A model generated the notes under the pieces. That model saw nothing but the letters and a program-made list of their open reading frames with translations. It ran no database searches and had not been told where the DNA came from. The translations under genes were made by a program, and so were the position numbers. Shown piece by piece: positions 54,787 through 64,000 of a stretch of DNA of 64,000 nt (position 1 is its first letter; each line of letters opens with the position of its first letter). Origin of the DNA: Coniferiporia sulphurascens (Eukaryota; Basidiomycota; Agaricomycetes; Hymenochaetales; Hymenochaetaceae); contig NBBA01000010.1 in NCBI GenBank assembly GCA_002794785.1, forward strand, positions 1,116,001 to 1,180,000. The letters run 5' to 3'.

Positions 54787-56336
54787 ATGGACTCGCAGGC
54801 TGGAGAGAAAAGAACGACAATGCCGTATGGTAAGCAGCCGGAACATCGTGTTGTACTATCCGAATCTGACTGTTTTTGATAGTACAACTTGGGAAGTCCG
54901 GGCTGCGCGTTTCGAGAGTCATCCTGGGCTGCATGTCATACGGCTCGCCGGAGTGGATGCCTTGGCTTATCACCGAAGAGGAGAGTCTGGAGCACATTAA
55001 AGCCGCGTAAGAAATAAGCGGCCTTGCTCTCCTGCGCAAATTCGCGAGTAATAACGACGGCCTCATTGTTCTTTCCTAACGAAGGTACGACGCGGGTGTC
55101 CAGACATTCGATACTGCAGATGTGTACTCCAACGGCCTATCCGAGATTATCCTCGGATTAGCGATCAAGAAATATAACTTTCTGCGCGACGAGATCGTCG
55201 TCCTCACCAAAGTCGCTTGTGTCGTCGGCCGCACGGCGGGTGAGATGTACCGCCCGAACGTTAATCACGAGGAGTACGGCTATGTCAACCAAAGGGGACT
55301 CAGTCGGAAAGTGCGTGCTTGTGCCTTAACCTGGATACCTGATTGGGGATTTGACGAGAATTGGTTTGCCCTTTTAGCATATTTTCGATTCTGTGAAGCA
55401 CAGCTTGGAGCGCCTTCAGCTGGATTACATTGATGTGCTGCAGTGCCATCGTTTCGACCCGACTACGCCGGTTGAGGAGATCGTCAGCGCCATTCTATAT
55501 TAGATAAGGATTGGGATACTGACACCCATCTGTCTGCAGATGCACGCACTCCACGACGTGGTAAAGGCGGGGTACGTCCGCTACATCGGGATGTCGTCGT
55601 GCGACGCTTGGCAGTGTGCGTCCTTTTCCACTATACTGGAATATGGCAAACGACTGACAGCGGACTTTGTTGTATGCAGTCCATATGTTGCAGAGTCAGT
55701 ATAATTCTTCCCTTTGAACCTAACGATGTAACATTAATGAAGCGGTGTTTATTCATAGACTATGCGATCACTCACAACCTTACGCCATTCATCTCAATGC
55801 AAAATCATTACACCCTTGTGTACCGCGAGGAAGAGCGCGAGATGATGCCTACGCTCAAACATTTTGGCGTTGGATCTATCCCGTGGTCCCCGCTCGCTCG
55901 CGGCTTCCTCACTAGACCGTTCGGCGAGCAAACAAAGAGGGCCGAAAGTGACTCGTACGTCCGTCCTCGCCGTCGCATTGAGTATACCCTCTGACACATG
56001 TTCATTGACTCTGTAGGATGATAGCTGTATACGGCAAGTCTGAGGGAAACAGAGAAATTGCTCGGCGCGTGGAAGAAGTCTCGAGCCGCACCGGATATAC
56101 GATGGCGCAGGTCGCTCTTGCGTGGGTGATGGCCAAGGACCCGGTCGCGGCTCCAATAATTGGCACGACCAACTTGCGGAACTTAATGGACCTTATTGGT
56201 AGGGCTTCTTTTCCGGTGTAACGGCCCAGTGATAATATCTGATCTGTTCTCAGCTACCGTGCACATCAAACTCTCGGACGATGATATGAAGTACTTGGAG
56301 GAGCCATATCAACCGATGGCGGTGTTCAGGCATTGA
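54787..56336 (+). CDS. Aldo/keto reductase
   Basis: Nine exons give a closed 349-residue frame: 54787-54829, 54883-55006, 55085-55310, 55378-55482, 55540-55615, 55680-55694 (15-nt microexon), 55759-55954, 56017-56198, 56254-56336. Motifs: [33 protein letters not shown] (Asp and Tyr of the catalytic tetrad), VVLTKV (Lys), [13 protein letters not shown] (His), [32 protein letters not shown], and the NADPH-binding end [12 protein letters not shown]. It reduces aldehydes or ketones with NADPH in the cytosol; it groups by eye with the fungal versiconal-reductase/YakC-like branch. Substrate unknown; no secondary-metabolite genes adjoin it. Confidence 0.93.
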
Positions 56337-56975
56337 GTATACATAGTTCGTTCGATCAGGGAGTGAACATGTATGCTTGTCATTTACCGTAGCGAGAACT
56401 AAGAACAGCCTTGCGTTCAAAGAACTCCTATTATCTGGAAATCGGGCATGTCTGATTTAAATCGTTCTAGCTGAGAAGTGAGACATGGAAGTTATGGTGA
56501 CGATAGAATCTTGATTTCCGCGGTTTCTGGACTTCAGAGCCTTTCTTGCATGTTTCATAGAATAGATGTAGCACAGCAAAGATAGGGTTTTTAGCTTCTC
56601 CATTCAAACATCGTGCAGGAGTGAGAAGATAACCAGAAGCCATGCAGCATAGAAACCAGTACCAAGTTTATTTCCGCAGAAGTCAGAAGCCATCGGAGTT
56701 TGTTACGGGTTAAAACAGCAACAGTCGCGCCAAGGAAGCACATGCGGGTGTTTTGTCTGCAAGTTCGAGCCCGAAGGCCGGTGACCTACGCGGAGAAGTC
56801 GGAGATATTAGGGTGCTGCTCCTGAGACAATTCTTTTGAAAGAAGGCGAGATAATCGAAGAATCCGGCGAATGGGGTAAAGGACGAATCGCCATGGCGCT
56901 TTACGAATTGCGAAGCGCCAAATAAGTTTAGAATGGAATTTGTGTATAGGTCCTCGCCTACCATCTACTACCCTT
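56337..56975. other. Convergent 3' spacer
   Basis: Lies between the ends of the aldo/keto reductase (+) and FMT (-) genes. No gene recognised; it should hold both polyadenylation regions. Confidence 0.4.
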
Positions 56976-58471
56976 TCAGGCGCCCAGCTTCAGTACTTTG
57001 TCCGGAATCCATTCAGCCCTAACACCGTTCCACCAGTCTCTCGCCGCAAGAAGCTTCTTACCCTGCTGTTTCAGGCTCGGCACGTATACGTACGTGTCGT
57101 TCGCACAGCGAATCGCAAGGTTGCCCATTGTTGGGTCAAACGTCGCATCGCCCGGCTCCTGGAGGGCCTTCAATGGCTTAGGGAGTTCTTCAGAGGTAGG
57201 CACGAAGGCATATGGCGAGTGAAGCTGTAGGGTGTTCGATGAAGGGAGTGTGGTGATGATTGCTCTCTAGACAAATGAAAGGAGATGTATTAATTTTCGA
57301 GAAAAGCGAAGAAGATTCGAAGAAGCAGCACACCTGGTGCGCGATTGCGCGGTACATCCGATCGATTTTGTCTGCATTCCATGAGCGGAAGTCTACTACT
57401 GCCATTTCTGGCGTGATGAAAGATGCGTGGGTCGCCTTTGAATCATCCTGCGGAGAAGAATTTGCCTGATCCCGTATCGGAATGAGTTTATTAGACGCTT
57501 AGAGTATTTCCTAGCATACCGTCCCGGCGATCATATCTCTTAATACGGAGACAAGAAGCTTGCCTCCTTCGGTGCCTAGTGTATCTCTCAGTTTGTTGTA
57601 ATGCGGCCTGGAAGGAATGGGCTGGAATGGTACATATATTTGGTTGAGATAGTACGCAATTGGTTGAATTGCCTACCATTCTTTTACTCGCCCAAACCTC
57701 ACCTCCGTCTGCGCCAAATTTCCTCTCCTTCATCTCCAGAACGCAGACGCCCGTGTGTTCTTGTCCATCCGCAATTGTGTGTTGGATGGGAGCAGGTCCA
57801 CGGTATAATGGGATAAGCGAAGGGTGTACGTTTAGTCGCCTTGAAACTGGAAACAGGTGCAAGAGACGATTGGGGATCATTTGTCCAAAAGACGCAGTAA
57901 TCAAAATGTTGTCCGAGGACGGCGCGGTTTGTAGAAAAGGGGAAGGAGGCTAGCAATGACAACAAGATTAGGCAGTGACGATTGCCATTGAAAGACATCT
58001 TACTTGCCATTCCTTGAATTCCTCCTTAGGCACGAGATGCGTTTCGAGGCCCAGATCAAGACTTCTGATTTTCAAAGGCGCTTAATGTGTATCATTCTCA
58101 TCAAGCTATGGGTACATATGCAGGAGGTGATGGCTTCTACTCACATATAGATGGTATCGAGTGCCGTCTACCCATTTTCCCATCAGGGTAGGTCGCAACC
58201 GAAATCCCGTTCCAAACATCTTTTTGATAGACTTTATTAAGGACTATTGTTTTCTCATCGATAGAATGAAATACGCACCTCGAGCGCGATACAGTTCCTC
58301 CAACACTAGAACTGAAAACTTGTCTCTGCCTATGAATAGGACATTGAACGGAGTTGAGGACGCCGACGAGCTCAAAGTACGACGGCCCTGAGAAACTTGG
58401 ACCTTGAGACAGATTCTCAAACCCCGAGTTTGTAGTGCACTTTGGGAATAACGAAGATGTGAGATAAACAT
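56976..58471 (-). CDS. FMT1: Methionyl-tRNA formyltransferase, mitochondrial
   Basis: The start at 58471 gives a basic, Ser/Arg-rich presequence (MFISHLRYSQSALQTRGLR...) expected for mitochondrial import. Then come PFNVLFIGRDKFSVLVLEEL, PLKIRSLDLGLETHLVPKEEF, ITASFGQMIP and the signature NVHPSLIPLYRGPAPIQHTI, followed by TGVCVLEMKE and the Asp of FGADGGEVWA. These are the Asn, His and Asp of the active site. Further exons read KLLVSVLRDMIAGT, ATHASFITPEMAVVDF, DRMYRAIAHQ and the C-terminal anticodon-side domain ending DKVLKLGA. It formylates initiator Met-tRNA with 10-formyl-tetrahydrofolate. About six exons. Divergent from the RAD51-like gene. Confidence 0.9.
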
Positions 58472-58645
58472 CGGCCCCGCGTTTCAGGCAGCGACTTGAA
58501 ATTGAAGTCACTGACACTGCAGCCTGAGCGTGGAAGCGAAGCGGTGACCGTGATGCCACGAGCGCGAAAACTCCGACGTCACACGCACAGTCACGCAATA
58601 CAGCCCATGAGTCGAGACCTCCGGATCACTATACACTACTACTAC
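58472..58645. promoter_or_regulatory. Short bidirectional promoter between FMT1 and the RAD51-like gene
   Basis: Only 174 bases separate the two start codons. No TATA box; a TATACACTACTAC initiator-like stretch lies just before the right-hand ATG. Confidence 0.45.
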
Positions 58646-59777
58646 ATGTTCTCTCGGCCAGTTGCTTCGCTCTCTATTCTTCCCTTAACTGTCTTGGCCT
58701 TGCAGCGCGCTGGGTTCCAGAATGTTGCAGACCTTGGAACGCTATCGGCGAACCAGCTATCTGAAGGCAGGAATTCCCGTCCACAACGAACTCCTGGATA
58801 CCACTGAGGTTTACATCGGTACTTAGAGCTGAATATTCCGGCTTTTCTGTGCGAAGAGATACTCAAAGCTGCATCCGCTGCCGAACCATCACTGACCCGG
58901 CCAGCCGCTTCTTTACTTAATGCGACACGATCGACATTTCCCATCTGCAAGCCGGTAGACGGTGTCTTAGGAGGTGATGGCTTGAAACGTGGATGCATTC
59001 TTGAGCTGAGTGGATCGCCTGGCAGTCCAAAAGAGCGCGCAGTTCTCGATCTGGTCAGAAGTGTGGCGATGCGTGGTGAGGAAATCATATTCATGGGTAA
59101 GCTGCCATATGCGCATCGTATACCCGACTATGCCGACCTGTTGAAAGATGCCCAGAACATGGCTCTGCCATCTGTACTCAAGCAAAACCTTAAGGGTGCG
59201 CTGTTTCGGTGCACTCTATTGCGTAATTCTCATTCAAGCGGTGACAGATGTCGCTGGCGCGCTCGACCTTATCCATTATGTAAAGTGTTACTCATTGCCA
59301 GTACTTGTTGCCTTCTTGCACAACCTTCCCGCTCTTCTGGAACAGCACCCTAAGGTCCATTTAGCCCATAAAACGTGCACCTGCGAAGCTCTGAAGTAAT
59401 TGACACAGGTGTCGCTTCTCGTGTTGAATACGCTTTCCTTTTTCTTTCACACAACCCCACTTCCCAACGCATCTAGAAGGTCGCTTCTTGAAAGGGTCAA
59501 GACGATGCTCTCAAAGGTCTGCGCCTCAAGGCATCTTACCGTGGCAGTAACGGTGCAATTAGCAACGAAGATGCTCGGTGCAGAGGGGTCTCCTGCGAAT
59601 TTTGATACGGCGAAGATAGCAGTTATGGTCCCACAGTTGGGTGTGTTCACACCCCACCGTCATCAGTGGCTTGCTAACCAGGGGAGGGGATTTCCGCAAG
59701 GCGACGGATATCTACCTCCAGGCAGATCATATAGGGTAACGTTCGTTCCTGACTCACCTACAACTGGGTACGTCTGA
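58646..59777 (+). CDS. RAD51-family recombination protein (RAD51 paralogue-like)
   Basis: The N-terminal helical domain reads LQRAGFQNVADLGTLSANQL and LNIPAFLCEEIL. The ATPase core follows: ICKPVDGVLGGDGLKRGCI, LELSGSPGSPKERAVLDLV, EEIIFMDAQNM, DVAGALDLIHYVKC, VSLLVLNTLSFFFH (Walker B-like), LTVAVTVQLATKMLG with ANFDTAKIAVMVPQLG, and LPPGRSYRVTFVPDSPTTGYV. The P-loop position reads GSPGSPKE, lacking the usual GK[ST], so ATP binding is uncertain. About six exons; intron 1 appears to use a GC donor (58767) with acceptor at 58826. The likely role is DNA repair in the nucleus with other RAD51 proteins. Which paralogue (RAD51C, XRCC3 or other) cannot be settled by eye. Confidence 0.78.
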
Positions 59778-60033
59778 TCCGCTTTCGGAAAATCCTTCTA
59801 AAAGCTTAACGATGTCGGCACCAATGGCGGCGACAATATAGTACGGTCAGGCTCTTGGCTTCGCCTTCCTGCCCTTCTGTGAAATTGAAAGCCAACATTG
59901 TCCAAGAACCGTACGAGTTGGTCGGTGTTTCCTTACTGGCGAGCTTTCTCCCGTCGTACTGAGGGAATATTCCACGAATTTTATTGCCATCAGATAAACG
60001 GGCGTATCCACAGCCCTGAATTATAACCATTCG

Positions 60034-61106
60034 TTAGGGGCTCCCCGACCATAAAGAAGGTTCTTTCTCTGGACCTCCTTCTACAATACCGTCAGGTGTA
60101 ATGATGATGTCCATTTGCCGGTCATGCACGGCCATGGGTATTTCTCCTAGTGGGAGCATCTGCTCGCGGAGAGAAAGTGCAACTGCGGAAGGCGAAGCTA
60201 GATTGGTGCATGTCCAGCCAATGTGCCTAGAAGGAAGACTTACGTAGTACCGGATGCCGTGATTTCTCACGTGCCGTTCTCTCAAAATACGTGTTGATAA
60301 AGAAGTCGTAGTATCCCTTTCCATGACCGAGTCGTGAGAGGGCCTTGTCGAAGGCAACGCCTTGCGGAACGGATGGTGTCATCAATCGCACTTTGATAAC
60401 GGGGTAATATCGATACGTACCCGGCACCAGGATCAAGTCGAGAGGTTCCGCATCTTCATCAAGAACTACATTCCAATAGCAGAGCATATCAGTACGACCG
60501 GCCCGCATACAGAAAGGGGGATTTCTCGCGCACTACCAGCCCTTCTCCTCCCACTCCACTCAGGTCCAGGTTCTCTGATGCCCCACGCACCACTGGGAAG
60601 ACCTTCAAGGTCTTCGATGTTATATATACGAAGAAAGTCCATCTTATTCTCCTTGCGGCTCAGTATTTTGGGCACATAAAGCGTTTTTCCTAATCCGTAT
60701 ACAAGCAATTGTCCATCAGAATAGGGGGGAAGCGGACGGTGAATTCGTACAAGGGATTAGCTTTATGGATGGGAGGTCGGCTCACCAGCGTGTAGAATTT
60801 CGCGTGCGATCTCATTCGTGCTGACCTCTCCGCTCATGCTTAGGAAGCAGCTTATGGTCTTGCTTCGCTGAAAAATCGGGGATGCAACGAGGAATTTGAG
60901 TATCGCCTCGGCTGGTGTGCGGCGCGGTCCATAGATAGGATTGGTAAGCGGAGTACGTCAGCCCATTAAAAGAAACGGGGCTCCGAGCAGGAGAGAAAAG
61001 GTTTACATTGAATCCGGATTTCGGACTCCGGCAGGGTACGGAGGGTATTGGCCATTGCCCGTCTGAGTGCCCCTTTTGTGCTCTGGATAAGATTAGTGGA
61101 AGTCAT
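60034..61106 (-). CDS. 5-formyltetrahydrofolate cyclo-ligase (MTHFS)
   Basis: Starts MTSTNLIQSTKGALRRAMAN. Exons then read SEAILKFLVASPIFQRSK, TISCFLSMSGEVSTNEIARE, KTLYVPKILSRKENKMDFLR, LPSGAWGIREP, DLILVPG, VAFDKALSRLGHGKGYYDFF (the RxGxGxGYYD signature) and SLREQMLPLGEIPMAVHDRQ, DIIITPDGIV. It stops at 60034-60036. About six exons with GT-AG sites. The enzyme turns 5-formyl-THF plus ATP into 5,10-methenyl-THF, feeding the pool that gives 10-formyl-THF, the donor used by the FMT enzyme two genes away. Cytosolic or mitochondrial; no clear presequence. Confidence 0.9.
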
Positions 61107-62495
61107 TGTAAAAGTGTGATGGAGTGTGAGTGGCTGCACAGAAACAACGGGTGTATGATGAGGTAGCCAGCCACAATAAAATCAGGGGATTGGGATGTTG
61201 TGACCGTCGCTGACAAGGAGCGCTGGGCGCCGAAAGGCAGAATTTTCTCGCGGCATACTTCGGCAAGATCGGCGTGATCGTCGCGCTATCAGTCCCATCT
61301 TGGCATATTAATCGCTACCCGCGGGAGTTGGCGGAGGCGCGGGAGTCGGGACGACTTTCATGAAGGTGGACTCCCAAGCTAAGCAGATCCATGCGCGGGT
61401 AGGAAAATGAAGAAAAATAAAGAAAAAAAGAGTGGAAAAATAAATATAAAAAACATACACTATTCGGAGGATGCGCCTGTGAACCGGAGTGGGTAGCGTG
61501 ACAGCAGGAATATGAATAAAAAACTTCCGGGTTTGTAATCGAAGTTCTCAAAGAAGTTGCAGGGTTACAGGACGACGGCGGTCGATAAACCGACCCCCTC
61601 TCACCTTTTCCCTCTGTGCGCGATTGTTTCCGCGGTCGTATTCATCGCAGCTGGCTGACCTCAGCGTCTAGCGTTATTGCGCAGAATAAGAGTTTACGCC
61701 AAGGAGCACAGCATGCTCGCATCACTCCGGCTGACGTTTTTATCTTCGGCGCCTAGAGCTCTTCGAGAATAAACGTCTGGTGGGATCTACCCGAGTCGAT
61801 CGGCAGGTCGGTGGATGCATGTAGACAAGAAGCGTGCGTAATCTAGGTAGTTCAATGAGAGTCAGTCACACCGGCACGCCCCATGGCGGAGTCATGCTGG
61901 CTAGAGTGGTATTTAAGGGACTAGTACTTCTTAATTTATTTAATTTAAGGATTCCCTTTCGAGCCAGCCCGGCCCCAGTGGAGAACCCGGTAACAAGACC
62001 AAGGAGGCTAACGTCCGGCAGGATCGCAGGGAAGCTGGCGGCCGTGCCAAGTCGCCGGCTCTCAATGTGCCCGGAAAGAACTGCATGTCTATCAGGAGGC
62101 GAGGAAGCAGGGGGGTGGAACCGAATTCATGGAGTGTCAACTGACTTCAAGAAAGAGAACATCAAATGACCATGAGCGGGAGGACAGGGCGTTGGCGACG
62201 ACCGTTAACTTACTGATGGCTTCTGTAAAGCCTGTCAGTTCAGATATGAGATCATGACCGAAAATAACCTTAAGATCGCATGGTGCTTGGGATAATGAGC
62301 CGTACGGCACCACCAGATTCTCGGATTTGGAAGAAAGAAGTTTGCGCAGTAAGCTCGTATAATTACAACAAGTACACAAAGAGAAAAGTTAAAATACGAG
62401 AGCAGGCATTTTCGGAATGGTCCGTTTAGAAGTCGTGAGAGACGTCCCCTGTATATCAAGAAGCATTCAATACCTGGAAGTACCTGCGGAACAAT
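61107..62495. other. Spacer between MTHFS and primase genes
   Basis: 61107-61560 is the MTHFS upstream region. Open frames at 61834-62169 (+) and 62379-62137 (-) are not recognised; the latter (KSENLVVPYGSLSQAP) is protein-like but has no supporting model. Confidence 0.35.
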
Positions 62496-64000
62496 TTAAA
62501 GTATACCTTGTTCCCGCTTCCGTATCCTTACTTCTTCCATCACGCCCCGGACATGTGAGTCAAGCATGTCGACATAAGGCTTCAGCGACGTGCGCTCCCA
62601 GTCTGTTTTAAAAGGCGAACCGTAGGTAAGCAAATTTAGTCTGACACCCCAGAGTTTTTGTCAATAGAAACCTAGCTGACCGAGGTGGTGTGGCCCGCCA
62701 TCACCGGCTGCTTCCGACTCCACACCCACCATGTCATCTTGGCTGAGTTCGTCCAGCTCCCGCAGGAGCTTGCCAACCGTAGGCACCTTCTCTGGATCGA
62801 ACTCATCCACTCTTCCAGGGTCGACAGGCACACAGACACGGCCTGTCGCAGGATGCACGCAGAATGGCGCCTTTAGCAAGTGATTCCGGTGCTTCGTGAC
62901 CTCCGAGTCGATCCGCGGATAAGTGTACTGGAGCACGATGTCCTCGACAGCGCGATACAATGGCTGCAGAACAAGCGGGACAATAGCGGACGTCAGTCGT
63001 CCATTCGGTACGGGAATATTATTCTCACTATATTGGTCTCTTTACTGTCCGGATTTTCCTTTATCCTCTGGGTAAGCTCGCGCCGAACATCAGCCCATTT
63101 GTCCTCGGAGCTCTTTGGCACTTCCGACCACTTCTTCCGTAGCCTCTTAGAAACACCATCGTCGTCTAGAAGCTCTAGAAGTACATTCATCTGTTCGTCG
63201 TTCGCGAAGCAGTCCTGATCCTTGAGTATAAGGTAAGGAAACTCATTTCTAGCGATCTGGACAGCTGCCCTACGGAATCACTCGCGGTTTGAGACCTAGC
63301 CCATAAGAAGGTAGATTCAAGAGAACTTACTGCAGGGATGGATGCAGCAGTCGGCTATTGGCCCTAACGTTAACCTTCTTCGCCATATCTTGGCCTCCCT
63401 TGATGACTTCGATCCAACCCATGATAGACTTTCTCTGCTCGTCCGTCAGCTCCATTGCCTCGAGATCTGAAACCCAGCAGTGAATTCCTCGCCGCCCAGA
63501 GTAGACCCAAAGGAGGTGCTGAAAACCGAACTGTTCCCGCAATGCACTGTCAAGAATTTTTACAGCGACGCTGATGAAGCCCCAGCAGCGCTTGCAGATG
63601 CCCTTCCCTGAACAGCACGTCCGGATCTCGTCATAATCCGTCATGTCTATGTCGAAAACAAGCTCGCGCTGGAGAGGCTGGAGTGCGCCGGCTCGAAGTG
63701 TTTTCTTGTCTCGTGGCTGGTGCGAAGTCGCTTCGTGTCAGCAAACGGAGAACTTGAAGCAAATTAGAAACGGATGTAGGACTGCGCACCCGTGCATTGT
63801 AGATAGCGCCGATTTCGAATCGGCTCGGATTTAGCCTGACTACCTGACGCTTGAGCTCCTCCGCAGACGCAAATGAGTTGTACCGGATGTACACGTCGCC
63901 CTGGAGGGTGAATGCGAACTCGCGGTGGGTGAAGAGGCGCGTTGGCGCGTGCTGGTGGTTCAGCCAGTTGAAGATAGATTTGAAGGGGTAGAGACGCTTG
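62496..64000 (-). CDS. PRI1: DNA primase small (catalytic) subunit, 5' end beyond the window
   Basis: Minus strand, N-terminus outside the right edge. Visible: KRLYPFKSIFNWLNHQHAPT, REFAFTLQGDVYIRYNSF, FEIGAIYNAR, then PRDKKTLRAGALQPLQREL, VFDIDMTDYDEIRTCC (catalytic DID aspartates), CCSGKGICKRCW zinc-binding cysteines, LLWVYSGRRGIHCWVSD, ARNEFPYLILKDQDCF, YPRIDSEVTKHRNHLLKAPF and HPATGRVCVPVD. A last exon at 62602-62496 (DWERTSLKPYVDML...REQGIL) joins through a GTTTCT donor at 62671, so the stop at 62661 is inside an intron. Other exon edges: 63029/62963 (GTGAGA/CAG). It synthesises RNA primers with DNA polymerase alpha in the nucleus. Retained length and motifs are normal. Confidence 0.94.

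Noticed and set aside
62137..62379. Protein-like open frame next to the primase, possibly a further primase exon
   Set aside because: The primase frame ends at 62496 with a stop, and the only linking intron would be about 23 nt, too short to splice.

Overview
This window looks like nuclear DNA of a filamentous basidiomycete, most likely an Agaricomycete. The evidence is intron-dense genes with short GT-AG introns and tiny exons, a NACHT-WD40 (STAND/NLR-like) pair, a PL14 polysaccharide lyase, cytochrome P450 relics and several nested retroelements. There are no operons, Shine-Dalgarno sites or CRISPR arrays. I recognised no tRNA or rRNA gene. Function calls rest on reading motifs by eye; no database search was possible. 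Layout. (1) 1-5.0 kb: a dead Harbinger/PIF DNA transposon (minus strand) broken by a solo LTR and by a 1.35-kb LTR-like element carrying its own ORF; a sister of the solo LTR lies beside it. (2) 5.3-6.2 kb: a deletion-bearing duplicate of sequence from 40.5-43.9 kb, including a broken 5' fragment of the sugar-transporter gene. (3) 6.2-27 kb: an accessory block built by duplication. A unit of about 8.3 kb (cytochrome P450 relic plus NACHT-WD40 gene) occurs twice in direct orientation (6178-14425 and 16967-25300), and a third diverged P450 relic lies at 25.8-26.8 kb. The two NACHT-WD40 genes have complementary lesions: copy 1 has a damaged P-loop, an insertion and a lost tail; copy 2 has a good P-loop but a Walker B Asp-to-Gly change. 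Their WD40 repeats are nearly identical except at a few positions, as in fungal nonself-recognition genes. (4) 28.2-37.4 kb: a Tad1-like LINE (minus strand; gag-like ORF1 with zinc knuckles, ORF2 with endonuclease, RT and RNase H) split by three LTR insertions, two with perfect 5-bp target duplications. (5) 38.4-43.8 kb: a secreted PL14 lyase and an MFS sugar porter, a plausible carbohydrate-use neighbourhood. (6) 43.9-50.1 kb: about 6 kb with no gene I can support. (7) 50.1-64 kb: the conserved genomic core. It holds a multi-span membrane protein, a 98-residue protein, an aldo/keto reductase, methionyl-tRNA formyltransferase, a RAD51-family protein, 5-formyltetrahydrofolate cyclo-ligase, and the small primase subunit running off the right edge. 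How the genes relate: the right end is housekeeping (mitochondrial initiator tRNA formylation, folate recycling, recombination, replication priming), with two folate enzymes separated by one gene. The centre is nutrient acquisition. The left half is accessory DNA shaped by duplication, transposon nesting and point decay. Most disabling changes in the transposons, including loss of a catalytic aspartate in both the LINE RT and the Harbinger transposase, are C-to-T or G-to-A changes at CpG, as expected if methylated repeats decay by deamination.
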